The position numbers and the translations under genes are program-made. The notes beneath the pieces were generated by a model. The model saw nothing but the letters and a program-made list of their open reading frames with translations, was not told the DNA's origin and made no database searches. Positions 47,670 through 56,032 of a DNA stretch of 64,000 bases are shown in pieces (positions within the stretch are counted from its first letter, which is position 1; each line of letters opens with the position of its first letter). Source of the DNA: Fretibacterium sp. (GTDB lineage: Bacteria; Synergistota; Synergistia; Synergistales; Aminobacteriaceae); NCBI GenBank assembly GCA_024695065.1, contig JAILIX010000038.1:1-64000 (forward strand). Reading direction: 5' to 3'.

Positions 47670-48620
47670 TTGACAAAACCGCCGCCGGGCCAGGGCAAAG
47701 GTCATGCCCGGATAACGCGATTTGCTCCTGAGCAGGACCGCCTCTCTTCCCGCAGCCCGAACTGCAGCGCGTTCGCAAACGTTGTCCACCCCTGTAATCT
47801 TCAGCACGCGCTCCGAGGCAGAGAAGGTCCCCTCCACAGACTGAAGATCCTCTGCGCTGAAGGTGAGAAACGGAACATCGTACTGTTCCGCTAAAGCAAT
47901 GAGCGCGGGTTCAGCAGCCTTTAAATCAATGGACGCCACCGCGCAGAGAGACAGAGGCGAAACGCCCGCCCCATCAAGAAAATCCGACGCCGCGTTCTCC
48001 AGCGCATGGAGTTCCGTGCCGCGCTTGCAGCCCACTCCCAATACCAGGATACGCGGCCTCAGCCACAGCGTCGCGGGCCATGGAGCTGGCTGAAGCTGAT
48101 CTGTGACGGCCACTCCGACGGACCTTCCCTCCAGGACAGCCGCGGATATTTCTTTTATATTTCTGGGATTTTCAATGGTGCAGTTATTCCTGACCGCCCA
48201 CTCATCCACCGCCACGAGACTGTTGACATCCGTCGCAGTGGTTATGACGGCTTTCCCTCCGGTGATTGCAGCAATACGCCGGGCGAGTTCATTGGCACCG
48301 CCAATGTGTCCGGACAAGAGCGGGATAACAAAGCTCCCCCTCTCGTCCACCACTGCAACCGCAGGATCCTCCGTCTTGGTCCGGATGTGCTGCGCAATAG
48401 CGCGGACGGCAATTCCGCAGGCACAGACAAACACCATCGCCCCCGCCTTGTGGAACCACTGTCCGGCCCACTCCCCAACAGGCTCACTCAAAAGCTCAGT
48501 CCTCTCAGAAAGGCAGCGCTCCGGCACAAAGACCCGGCCTCCCAGCGTCTCTGCCAGCCGGAGGGCCAGTTCTGCCCCTGCACGGGTAAAGGCCGTAAGG
48601 ACAATGGGGCCCCCCTTCAC
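47661..48620 (-). CDS. cbiG: Cobalt-precorrin-5A hydrolase CbiG
   Basis: 319 residues from a GTG at 48620. Opens the lactone of cobalt-precorrin-5A and releases acetaldehyde in anaerobic B12 synthesis. N-terminal domain ~1-110, middle region with the conserved LLSGHIGGANELARRIA and TATDVN segments, and C-terminal CbiG domain (LVLGVGCKRGTELHALENA, ASIDLKAAEPALIALA). Its start overlaps the cbiF stop by 4 nt. Third of three corrin genes on the minus strand. Confidence 0.92.
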   Translation of the reverse strand: MKGGPIVLTAFTRAGAELALRLAETLGGRVFVPERCLSERTELLSEPVGEWAGQWFHKAGAMVFVCACGIAVRAIAQHIRTKTEDPAVAVVDERGSFVIPLLSGHIGGANELARRIAAITGGKAVITTATDVNSLVAVDEWAVRNNCTIENPRNIKEISAAVLEGRSVGVAVTDQLQPAPWPATLWLRPRILVLGVGCKRGTELHALENAASDFLDGAGVSPLSLCAVASIDLKAAEPALIALAEQYDVPFLTFSAEDLQSVEGTFSASERVLKITGVDNVCERAAVRAAGREAVLLRSKSRYPGMTFALARRRFCQSG

Positions 48621-49381
48621 TCTGCCCCCTCCCGGGCTTTCCTGTACCCATGGGAGAACCCGGCGTCGTAGAGCTTCGACAATTCGTACTCATCACCCAG
48701 AAAATTTCCAACCAGCACAAGAGCCGTCCGGGAAATCCCTGCCTTTTCAGCCAGTAACGGCAGATTCGAGAGCGTCCCGTGCAGTACGCGCTCATCCGGC
48801 CAGGAGGCACGATAGGCCAACACCGCCGGAGTCTCCGGGGGATATCCGCCCATGATGAGTTCCGCGCAAAGGGCCTTCAACATCCCAGATGAAAGGAAAA
48901 GTACCATCGAAGCTTTGTGCGCAGCCAGGGAACGGATGGACTCGCGTTCCGGCACGGGGGTCCGCCCCTCCATTCGGCTGATGATTACAGTTTGACTGAC
49001 TCCCGGCAGTGTGTACTCCGCCGGAACCGCCGCCGCCGCCGCGCAGAAGGAGCTCACGCCCGGCACGACCTCAAAGGGCACTCCCGAAGCGCGAAGCCTG
49101 TCCATTTGTTCACGTATAGCCCCATAGAGGGAGGGGTCCCCTGTATGAAGCCGTATCGTCAGGAGTCCGCGGTGGTATCCATCCAGAAGCCGTTCCAGCA
49201 CCTCCTCCAGAGTCATGGAGGCGCTGTCGCAGATTTCGCAGTCCGCCGGGGCATAATCCAGCAGCGCAGGGTTGACGAGAGAACCGGCGTAAATAATCAT
49301 CCCCGCCCTGCGAAGGAGTTCTGCTCCACGTACAGTGATGAGATCCGGCGCGCCGGGACCGGCCCCGATAAAATAAATCAT
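48617..49381 (-). CDS. cbiF: Cobalt-precorrin-4 C11-methyltransferase
   Basis: 254 residues, SAM-dependent tetrapyrrole methylase. Motifs: FIGAGPGAPDLITVRGAELL at the N-terminus, IIYAGSLVNPALLDYA, RLHTGDPSLYGAIREQMD and VPGVSSFCAAAAA. The GSLVN and HTGDPS segments are typical of CbiF/CobM, as against other corrin methylases. Couples to cbiET upstream and cbiG downstream through 4-nt overlaps. Product feeds CbiG. Confidence 0.93.
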   Translation of the reverse strand: MIYFIGAGPGAPDLITVRGAELLRRAGMIIYAGSLVNPALLDYAPADCEICDSASMTLEEVLERLLDGYHRGLLTIRLHTGDPSLYGAIREQMDRLRASGVPFEVVPGVSSFCAAAAAVPAEYTLPGVSQTVIISRMEGRTPVPERESIRSLAAHKASMVLFLSSGMLKALCAELIMGGYPPETPAVLAYRASWPDERVLHGTLSNLPLLAEKAGISRTALVLVGNFLGDEYELSKLYDAGFSHGYRKAREGAE

Positions 49382-50607
49382 TCTCCCGCCTCCTCGGAAT
49401 GGGGATAAGAGTCCGCACAGAGCAGCGTCACAGGGTTGCGCGCAGCCATGAGGAGATTCCTGCCCAACGGGCGCGACACTGAGACAGCTATCTGCACAGC
49501 CTCAAGGTTTTCCCATGGGTCACTGCTTAAAAGCGCGGTGGCTTTAGCTAAGGTCCCCAGCGTTACAGCTGAAATCAGAACACGGACGGGGACTTTCATG
49601 TCTGCAAGGCTGGACAGGACATCCCCAAGTTCTCCACCACTCCCACCGATAAATACATGAGTCGGAACAGGTAATTCCTTTATCAGAGAAGACACTCGTC
49701 CCGCATGAACAGTCAGGTTGTGCAGCCGGAACTTCGTTCGGTTCCGTTCAATCAGCTCCAACGCTGCCGGTGCGCACTCAATGGCATGAACTTCCGAGTC
49801 AGGGCAATCCAATGCGGCAGAAGCCGCCACCGATCCCGTCCCCGCTCCAACGTCCCACAAAACCGTACCGGGGGTCAGATCCAGGCGCTCAAGAATGGCC
49901 GCGCGGACCTCCCCATGGGTCATCGGAACATTTCCCCGCTCAAAATCCACATCCCTGAGATGTCTGGGCGATATCCATGGTTCCGGGTTTCTTACCAGCA
50001 ACAGCGAGAGCGGGTCATAGTCCCGGGACATGAGCTCTTTTGGGGTCCCACAGGTCACGCGCTGGTCCGGGTAACTCAGGCGTTCCCCCACTGCCGCCTC
50101 GACCCGCCTCCCCAGATCTCCCACTGCTTCTGACAGTTTTTCACAAGCCCAGCGAGGCGAACACTCTTCTCCGCAGAAAAGAACCGTCAGCCGACTGCGC
50201 TCGACAGTGTTCAGGAACCTGTGGGCAAAAAGAGGACGGCCGTGTCCTGAAAGAACAGCCGCATCCTGCCACGTCTCACCGACAGCGGCGCAGAGGCACT
50301 GAAGTGAACTGACTCCAGGGAGAACCCGAAGCGGCACACCGGGGAAATGTCTCATGAGCAAAGGGAGAAGGCTGTAAAGTCCAGGATCACCGGATACCAG
50401 TACAACGACGCTGCCTTCCTGAGCTTCCATCTTATCAAACGTTGTCCTGAAGCCGCCCAGCGTGATGATGTTGGGATGTCCCTCCGCAAGGGACAAATGC
50501 CGCGGGGCCGCAACAACACAGTCCGCCACGCGGATAACCGCCCGCACAGCCGATGTTGTCTGTTCCTCTGCACCGGGCCCCACTCCGGCAACAATCAGCT
50601 CACGCAA
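49378..50607 (-). CDS. cbiET: Fused cobalt-precorrin-7/-6B methyltransferase CbiE-CbiT
   Basis: 409 residues from a TTG at 50607 with GGGGG upstream; a longer frame from a TTG at 50658 adds 17 residues before the conserved start ELIVAGVGPGAEE and cannot be ruled out. Residues ~1-200 are CbiE (VVLVSGDPGLYSLLPLLMRH, VLPGVSSLQCLCAA). Residues ~225-409 are CbiT, with SAM motif VLWDVGAGTGSVAASAAL and HAIECAPAALELI. Together they methylate C5 and C15 and decarboxylate the C12 acetate. The fused form is called CobL in aerobic bacteria. First gene of the cbi run. Confidence 0.92.
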   Translation of the reverse strand: MRELIVAGVGPGAEEQTTSAVRAVIRVADCVVAAPRHLSLAEGHPNIITLGGFRTTFDKMEAQEGSVVVLVSGDPGLYSLLPLLMRHFPGVPLRVLPGVSSLQCLCAAVGETWQDAAVLSGHGRPLFAHRFLNTVERSRLTVLFCGEECSPRWACEKLSEAVGDLGRRVEAAVGERLSYPDQRVTCGTPKELMSRDYDPLSLLLVRNPEPWISPRHLRDVDFERGNVPMTHGEVRAAILERLDLTPGTVLWDVGAGTGSVAASAALDCPDSEVHAIECAPAALELIERNRTKFRLHNLTVHAGRVSSLIKELPVPTHVFIGGSGGELGDVLSSLADMKVPVRVLISAVTLGTLAKATALLSSDPWENLEAVQIAVSVSRPLGRNLLMAARNPVTLLCADSYPHSEEAGE

Positions 50608-50725
50608 CGCTGCGCCCCCTTTCTGCGGCGATACCGTGCTCTCAAGCCGCCTTTCCAATCGCCTGCTTCCTGATTATCAGTATACAACAAAGGAGCTATG
50701 CCTATAATAGCAGGGGGGCAGAGGT

Positions 50726-50731
50726 TATAAT
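50726..50731 (+). promoter_or_regulatory. Candidate -10 box for tsaD
   Basis: A perfect TATAAT 31 nt before the tsaD ATG. A second TATAAT lies at 50703-50708. Neither has a good -35 hexamer. The divergent cbiET gene starts at 50607, so this spacer should hold promoters for both directions. Confidence 0.35.
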
Positions 50732-50761
50732 ATATACATATCTTTTTGAGGGGTTGAGATT

Positions 50762-51772
50762 ATGAGCAGCCTGACGCTGGGCATTGAAACGAGCTGCGAC
50801 GATACGGGCGTCGCCCTTTTGAAGGGGGAAAGGACCATTCTCTCCGAGCTCCTTTCCAGCCAGATTAAAGACCACGCACGATTTGGCGGCGTGGTGCCGG
50901 AGTTCGCCGCACGGAAACACCTGGAGAACCTCCTGCCCCTCGTGGACGCAGCACTGAAGGAGAGCGGGGTAAAGGGACAGGACCTTGATCTGATCGCCGT
51001 CACCTGCGGTCCGGGGCTCATGGGCTCCCTCATTGTCGGAGTGATGGCCGCGCGGGCCCTCTCTCAGGCGTGGGGCGTGCCGCTCATCGGAGTCAACCAC
51101 CTTGAAGGTCATCTTTTCGCCCCTTTGGTGGACTCGGATGACCTTCGTCCGCCCTTCCTCTCGCTCATTGTCTCCGGCGGGCACACGGAAATCATACGGG
51201 TTGACGCGCTGGGACAGTATCAGCTGTTGGGAGAGACGCGCGACGACGCGGCAGGCGAGGCTTACGACAAGGCTGCGCGGGTTTTAGGGCTCCCCTACCC
51301 CGGCGGGCCGGAGATTGACAGACTCGCAAAGGAAGGCAATCCCCATGCGTTCGACTTTCCTGTTCCCTTTAAAAACACAAAGGACGTCGAGTTCAGCTTC
51401 AGCGGACTCAAGACGGCACTGCTCTGGCAGGTACGAAAAATCGGGAAAGAGGGCAAAGCAATTCCCCTGAACGACCTCTGCGCCTCCTTCCAGCGGGCTG
51501 TAACAGAAGCACTCCTCGCGAAGGTCGCCCTGGCCGTACAGCTCACAGGAATACGGCGCGTCGCGGCCTCCGGAGGAGTGGCGGCCAACAGTGCTCTGCG
51601 CGCGGCACTCACGGAATCAAAGGAATCACAGCAGTGGAAAGCCTGGCTTCCCCGTATCAGCCGCTGCACGGACAATGCCGTGATGATTGCTATGGCTGGC
51701 CGGTGCGCATGGGAGCGGGGCATCCGCAGCCCGGCTGACCTGTCACCGGATCCCTCGATGGAAATAGCATAA
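50762..51772 (+). CDS. tsaD: tRNA N6-threonylcarbamoyladenosine transferase TsaD
   Basis: 336 residues. With TsaB/TsaE it moves threonylcarbamoyl from its adenylate to A37 of ANN-decoding tRNAs. ASKHA fold: GIETSCDDTGVALL at the start, metal-binding His pair in NHLEGHLFAPL, SGGHTEI, GEAYDKAARVLGLPYPGGPE, GGVAANSALR and the DNAVMIAMAG end with the third metal ligand. GAGGGG 8 nt upstream of ATG. Universal in bacteria; stands alone here. Confidence 0.95.
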   Translation: MSSLTLGIETSCDDTGVALLKGERTILSELLSSQIKDHARFGGVVPEFAARKHLENLLPLVDAALKESGVKGQDLDLIAVTCGPGLMGSLIVGVMAARALSQAWGVPLIGVNHLEGHLFAPLVDSDDLRPPFLSLIVSGGHTEIIRVDALGQYQLLGETRDDAAGEAYDKAARVLGLPYPGGPEIDRLAKEGNPHAFDFPVPFKNTKDVEFSFSGLKTALLWQVRKIGKEGKAIPLNDLCASFQRAVTEALLAKVALAVQLTGIRRVAASGGVAANSALRAALTESKESQQWKAWLPRISRCTDNAVMIAMAGRCAWERGIRSPADLSPDPSMEIA

Positions 51773-51806
51773 CGGAGCACATTCATATTACAGAGATTGT
51801 GCTCCG
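51773..51806. terminator. Hairpin after tsaD
   Basis: CGGAGCAC (51773-51780) starts at the base after the tsaD stop and pairs with GTGCTCCG (51799-51806), 8 bp with an 18-nt loop. No T-run follows. It lies between convergent genes (tsaD and the PfkB kinase), where a shared terminator is expected. Confidence 0.4.
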
Positions 51807-51844
51807 CAGGAAATTCTTATAAAAACCCGGACAACTTCGACCGT

Positions 51845-53035
51845 TCAGCGGCGGGAGTCCTGAGCAAGTCCCCCCATATGTTCTGCGTTCAGTCCGTCTT
51901 TTCCACCCTGTCGGGCCCAGCCGCTGAGGATCCTTTCCTTTAGCTCCTCCAGAGGTTTCAATCCGGACAAAGCATCCAGCGCTGCCACACAGCAGGCTCC
52001 TTCCGCCGCTGCGAGATGGAGGCACCATTCCAGAGAATACCCCTTCATCATGGCCGTGAGGAAAGCCCCAATGGCAGCGTCCCCCGCCCCGGTTCCGGAC
52101 ACGACAGCCTTTGGAACGAAACTCCTCTCATAGATGGACTGTCCGTCAAAACCCTCAAACTTCAAGCCGGTTATTCCCCGAAGCATATCAAAGGCCCCGC
52201 TGCCCGCCGTCCGGCAATACATTCCGGCAACTCCGCATTTAATGAGAGCCAGTTTGCATCCCATATCCAGCAGACGCTCCGCCAGAGGCATCACGTCCTC
52301 TCCAATGGAAAGGATTCGGGTGACATCTCCGCCCGCCGCCCTCTTCTGAAGTGCGTGATACCGGGGACGGTCCAGCATGAAGCAAATCTCCTCCATACTG
52401 GGCACAAAGAAATCCACATAAGGAAGGGTCTTCCTGAGGATTGTCTCCCAGTCCGCCTGTCCAGCCTCCGAAGCATCGTCCAGCGCGGCCATATCCAGAG
52501 AGGTGAGGCAACCTTTTTCCTTCACGCGGCGAAAAACCTCCGCCAGTTCCCTTCCACCGTCCTGATACATTCTTCGCATCAGGGGAGGATACCCAAAGTG
52601 AAACAGAAGGGCGCTCTCACAGGCCGCGTAATCAATGTCCATCGCCGTGAATGCGTCGTTGGTTCCGGGGTTGTGGAGAAACACACGGTCAATGCCGGGA
52701 GGGGCAAGGACAACCGTGTAGGAGGTATCAGACGCCGGATCTGTTATCAGCGCTGCTGCGGCGTCATTTTGCTCCAGAAAATCACGGATTATGCGTCCCA
52801 GATGGTCGTCTCCGGTCTTTCCCATCAGCATGACATCCGCGCCAAGGGATTTCATGGTCAGTCCCGTGTTTACCACCACGCCCCCCGGGTGAAAATAAGC
52901 CGGGCCTACATGGACCAGTTTTCCTGGAGTCAGGAAATCCTCAATACGATTCCCGGTTCCTGCGGAGGGGGAGATCATGGGCGGTGTGAAATCAACGCAG
53001 ATATGCCCCGCTACAACGGCCTTTTTTTTCTTCAT
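51845..53035 (-). CDS. PfkB-family carbohydrate kinase
   Basis: 396 residues, longer than the usual 300-320. Ribokinase fold: VVAGHICVDFTPPM at the start, HPGGVVVNTGLTMKSLGADV (sugar-binding GG motif), MGKTGDDHLGR, and the catalytic signature VVSGTGAGDAAIGAFLTAM with Asp base and anion hole. Inserts around ~200-240 and a ~25-residue C-terminal tail make up the extra length. The substrate (sugar or nucleoside) cannot be read from sequence. The stop of the nitroreductase gene does not overlap, so the two may be read separately or together (17-nt gap). Confidence 0.88.
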   Translation of the reverse strand: MKKKKAVVAGHICVDFTPPMISPSAGTGNRIEDFLTPGKLVHVGPAYFHPGGVVVNTGLTMKSLGADVMLMGKTGDDHLGRIIRDFLEQNDAAAALITDPASDTSYTVVLAPPGIDRVFLHNPGTNDAFTAMDIDYAACESALLFHFGYPPLMRRMYQDGGRELAEVFRRVKEKGCLTSLDMAALDDASEAGQADWETILRKTLPYVDFFVPSMEEICFMLDRPRYHALQKRAAGGDVTRILSIGEDVMPLAERLLDMGCKLALIKCGVAGMYCRTAGSGAFDMLRGITGLKFEGFDGQSIYERSFVPKAVVSGTGAGDAAIGAFLTAMMKGYSLEWCLHLAAAEGACCVAALDALSGLKPLEELKERILSGWARQGGKDGLNAEHMGGLAQDSRR

Positions 53036-53052
53036 CAGGCGTTTTGTATCAG

Positions 53053-53688
53053 CTATGGTTTCGGCCCGATGGACTGAACCATCATGACGCTCTGCCCCTT
53101 GGAGAGTTTCAGCAGTCCAGACAGCTTTTCCTGATCAAAGGAACCGCGAACGACAGCGTTCCATCCCTGAGACGCAGCGTAAAGATAGGCATTCTGCACA
53201 GCTGCCCCGGTGTGGACAAAACCCCATTGATGAATAAGTTCTTCAGGGGTTTTCTTCCCCTCCCATAGAGAAGTATCATGGACATAAGCCAGATTGACGG
53301 CGGCCCTGCCCACAAAGTTCTGTCCCAGCGTTGTTTCCATACGATGATCGCCCTTCTCGATAAGCGTCAGGACATTGGCCGCCGGATCATACTTGTAGAC
53401 GCCCTTCCTGTTCAGCACATAGACAAAGGTATCCTGAATGCCAAGAGCGACAGGATAGACCCTCTTCCCATCCGCGCGATTGACGCCCGCCGTGGCCCAC
53501 AGCAGATTTGAAAGCTGCTGCGGCGTAAGATCCGTATCCGCAAACTCTCGTGATGAATGGCGTTCGGAAAGCGCCTGGAGCAGACTCATCCCTCCGGTCT
53601 TCTCCGGAACAGGCAAAGCTTCACCGGCCCAGGCAGCAGGAACAACGAAGGTTACCGCTAAAACAAGCGCAAAAAATTTTCTCATCAT
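53053..53688 (-). CDS. Exported nitroreductase-family (SagB-type) protein
   Basis: 211 residues. Signal peptide of ~21 (MRKFFALVLAVTFVVPAAWA). The rest fits the nitroreductase/SagB fold: LLQALSERHSSREFADTDLT (FMN-binding start), LSNLLWATAGVNRADGKRVYP, then GAAVQNAYLYAASQGWNAVV near the C-terminus. This compact ~190-residue form, with a leader, is frequent in anaerobes. Flavin-dependent reduction outside the cytoplasm is inferred; the electron donor and substrate are unknown. GGGGAGG precedes the ATG. Confidence 0.85.
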   Translation of the reverse strand: MMRKFFALVLAVTFVVPAAWAGEALPVPEKTGGMSLLQALSERHSSREFADTDLTPQQLSNLLWATAGVNRADGKRVYPVALGIQDTFVYVLNRKGVYKYDPAANVLTLIEKGDHRMETTLGQNFVGRAAVNLAYVHDTSLWEGKKTPEELIHQWGFVHTGAAVQNAYLYAASQGWNAVVRGSFDQEKLSGLLKLSKGQSVMMVQSIGPKP

Positions 53689-53750
53689 GTCAGCCTCCCC
53701 AAAAGGGTTTTAAGTTTACTTTATGTGTTTTAGTATTTTAACATTCTTTT

Positions 53751-53756
53751 ATTATA
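53751..53756 (-). promoter_or_regulatory. Candidate -10 box for the nitroreductase gene
   Basis: On the minus strand a perfect TATAAT lies about 60 nt before the ATG at 53688, in the 107-nt gap after ksgA. No convincing -35 hexamer is seen. Confidence 0.35.
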
Positions 53757-53795
53757 CCCCGGAGAGCGGGTACAGGGCCGGCGTCACAGACACGC

Positions 53796-54626
53796 TCACA
53801 AGCCAATCCGCTTCCTCAGAGAACTGTAGAGCTCCAGCCAGACATCCCCCTCAAGGTCCTCAGCTCTTGCGCGCGGATTTACTCCGGTCTCAGCAAGGAA
53901 TCCTGCCCAGTCCTCAAGGCCATGAAATCCTTTCATATTGTTCAGCAAGGTCTTGCGGCGATGAGCAAAGGCACGGTGCAGAAGTTCGCTCCACAGGGGA
54001 TCACAGGTGAGATCATGATGCCTTTGAATAACAATTTCCACCAGGGCGGACTCCACACGCGGTGCAGGACGGAAGCATGATGCCGGAACTTTCCGGATGC
54101 GCGTCACCGCCCCCATCACCCCGAGAGTTACGCCCAGAGGATAGCGCTCCCTTGTGTCCGCAGGCGCAGAAAGACGATCTGCCGCCTCCTTCTGCACCAT
54201 GTAGAGATGATAGGTCAGTCCAAGACGGGCAAAGAGAAGAAGCTTCCATATCAGGGGGGTCGTGATGTTATACGGAATATTGGCCACCACCTTGTTGGGA
54301 AAGGGGCTCAGATCTGCCGGGTAATCCAGCCGCAGCGCGTCTCCCCAATGAAGTCTCAGACGTGAATCCTGCGCAGCCAGTGTCTCTAGCCCCGGCTTCA
54401 TCCGATCATCCAGTTCCACAGTATGCAGACAGGATATTTCCCGCTTCAGCAACGCACGGGTCAAAACTCCCTGACCCGGACCAATCTCCAGCACCACGTC
54501 CTCCTGCCCAACGGCGGAACGCTCAATAATCTCTGCCAGCACGTTCCGATCCACAAGGAAATGCTGTCCAAAGCGATGGAGCGCACGTATCTCTTCCATT
54601 ACAGTTTCAGCGCCACAGCCTGGCAT
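53796..54626 (-). CDS. rsmA: 16S rRNA dimethyladenosine transferase KsgA/RsmA
   Basis: 276 residues. Dimethylates two adjacent adenines (A1518/A1519 by E. coli numbering) near the 3' end of 16S rRNA. Motifs: LHRFGQHFLVDRNVLAEII, LEIGPGQGVLTRALL (SAM site), HTVELD, and the catalytic NIPYNITTPLIWKLL. The C-terminal small domain covers ~200-276. The ATG at 54599 (codon 10) is an alternative start; neither has a strong ribosome site. Third gene of the purB-miaB-rsmA run, 39 nt after miaB. Confidence 0.94.
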   Translation of the reverse strand: MPGCGAETVMEEIRALHRFGQHFLVDRNVLAEIIERSAVGQEDVVLEIGPGQGVLTRALLKREISCLHTVELDDRMKPGLETLAAQDSRLRLHWGDALRLDYPADLSPFPNKVVANIPYNITTPLIWKLLLFARLGLTYHLYMVQKEAADRLSAPADTRERYPLGVTLGVMGAVTRIRKVPASCFRPAPRVESALVEIVIQRHHDLTCDPLWSELLHRAFAHRRKTLLNNMKGFHGLEDWAGFLAETGVNPRARAEDLEGDVWLELYSSLRKRIGL

Positions 54627-54665
54627 GCCGTCTTATGAGCTGTCTCTCCCATGCAGTTCATCCTC

Positions 54666-56030
54666 TTATTTTTCTGTAATTTCCCCATGCAGGCACCAGG
54701 ACTCCGCCGCCGTGATTTTTACGTGGGTACACTGCCCCAGCAGAGTTTCATCCGCCGGGAAGATTACGACCTTATCCGTCGGTGTCCGCCCCTGAAGCAG
54801 ACGTTCTCCTGTGGGGGCAAGGCCCTTAGGTGCGTGGCTGTCCACGAATACGGCGCAGATTTTCCCCACAAGCCCCCTGTTGATGGAGAGAGTGACAGCA
54901 TCCTGCAACGTGTTGAGGCGCGTCAGCCGCTCCAGACGTACCTCTTGTGGCAGCGCACCGGGCATGACAGCGGCAGGTGTCCCCTCGCGCTCCGAATAAG
55001 CCGCGCTGTGGACGAGGTCAAAGCGTATCTCCTTCAGGGCACTGAGCGACGCCTGAAAGTCCTCCTCCGACTCACCGGGGAAGCCCACAATTAAATCCGT
55101 CGTCAGGCCCAATTCCGGCAGTGCAGCTCTTACACTCCGAACCTTCTCCAGATACTCCGCATAGGTGTATTTGCGGTTCATCAATTTTAAAATCCGGTCG
55201 CTGCCCGCCTGTATGGGAAGGTTCAGCGACGGACACACCACCGGTTCTGAGGCCATCACCTCCACAATGTCAGGCGTGAAGTCCTGCGGGAGAGAAGTAA
55301 CGAAGCGAACGCGCTCTAATCCATCCTCCCTCGCTACACACCGCAGCAGGGAGGCAAAGGACGTTCCGTCTTTAAAGTCCTTGCCATAGCTGTTGACATT
55401 CTGCCCCAGAAGTGTAATCTCCCGGACCCCATCCGCCACCAGTGCCCGTACCTCCCGCAGGATGTCATCCTTTGGGCGGGAAAGGAAACGCCCGCGCACG
55501 TAGGGGACAATGCAGTAGGAACAGAAGTTGTCACATCCGTGGGCAATGGTCACGTAGGCCCGATAGGGGTTTTCGCGGCGCACCGTCACCTCGTCGAGGT
55601 CAAAGAAAGCCCTCGGATCATCGTCCAGCAGGTTCAGCCTCGTCTCCGGGACATCCATAACACGCTGAAGCCCATCGGGCAACAGGCCGATATGACGGGG
55701 ACCGGACACAAGACGAACCCACGGGAAGCGTGACAGTGCCTTCTTTCCCAGACTTTGCGCCACGCAACCCGTCAGTGCCACAACAGGTAGCCGATCTTTT
55801 TTCCACGACGCCTCGTAGCGTCCAAGCTCGCTCCATACCTTCTGTTCGGCCTTGGCCCGGACACTGCAGCCCGTGATGATAATAAGCTCCGCATCATCTT
55901 CCCTTTCCGACGGCACTTCCTCCCAGCCCCGGCGGCCCAGCGCGGTTCGAACTCTGTCGCTGTCATAGACGTTCATCTGACAGCCCCAGACCTTTACGCA
56001 GAAGCGGTATCCCTGCTTCCTTTCACCCAC
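54666..56030 (-). CDS. miaB: tRNA methylthiotransferase MiaB
   Basis: 454 residues. Radical-SAM enzyme that adds a methylthio group to i6A37 of tRNAs. Order: UPF0004 domain with Cys ligands (VKVWGCQMNVYDSDRVR; later TGCSVRAKAEQ and TGCVAQ), radical-SAM domain with HGCDNFCSYCIVPYVRGRF (CxxxCxxC), and a C-terminal TRAM domain (~385-450). This is the MiaB rather than MtaB type by the N-terminal Cys spacing and PYVRGR. Only 2 nt separate it from purB upstream. Confidence 0.94.
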   Translation of the reverse strand: MGERKQGYRFCVKVWGCQMNVYDSDRVRTALGRRGWEEVPSEREDDAELIIITGCSVRAKAEQKVWSELGRYEASWKKDRLPVVALTGCVAQSLGKKALSRFPWVRLVSGPRHIGLLPDGLQRVMDVPETRLNLLDDDPRAFFDLDEVTVRRENPYRAYVTIAHGCDNFCSYCIVPYVRGRFLSRPKDDILREVRALVADGVREITLLGQNVNSYGKDFKDGTSFASLLRCVAREDGLERVRFVTSLPQDFTPDIVEVMASEPVVCPSLNLPIQAGSDRILKLMNRKYTYAEYLEKVRSVRAALPELGLTTDLIVGFPGESEEDFQASLSALKEIRFDLVHSAAYSEREGTPAAVMPGALPQEVRLERLTRLNTLQDAVTLSINRGLVGKICAVFVDSHAPKGLAPTGERLLQGRTPTDKVVIFPADETLLGQCTHVKITAAESWCLHGEITEK

Positions 56031-56032
56031 GG

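Noticed and set aside
52016-53077. 353-codon plus-strand frame
   Set aside because: Antisense shadow of the PfkB kinase; no family resemblance.
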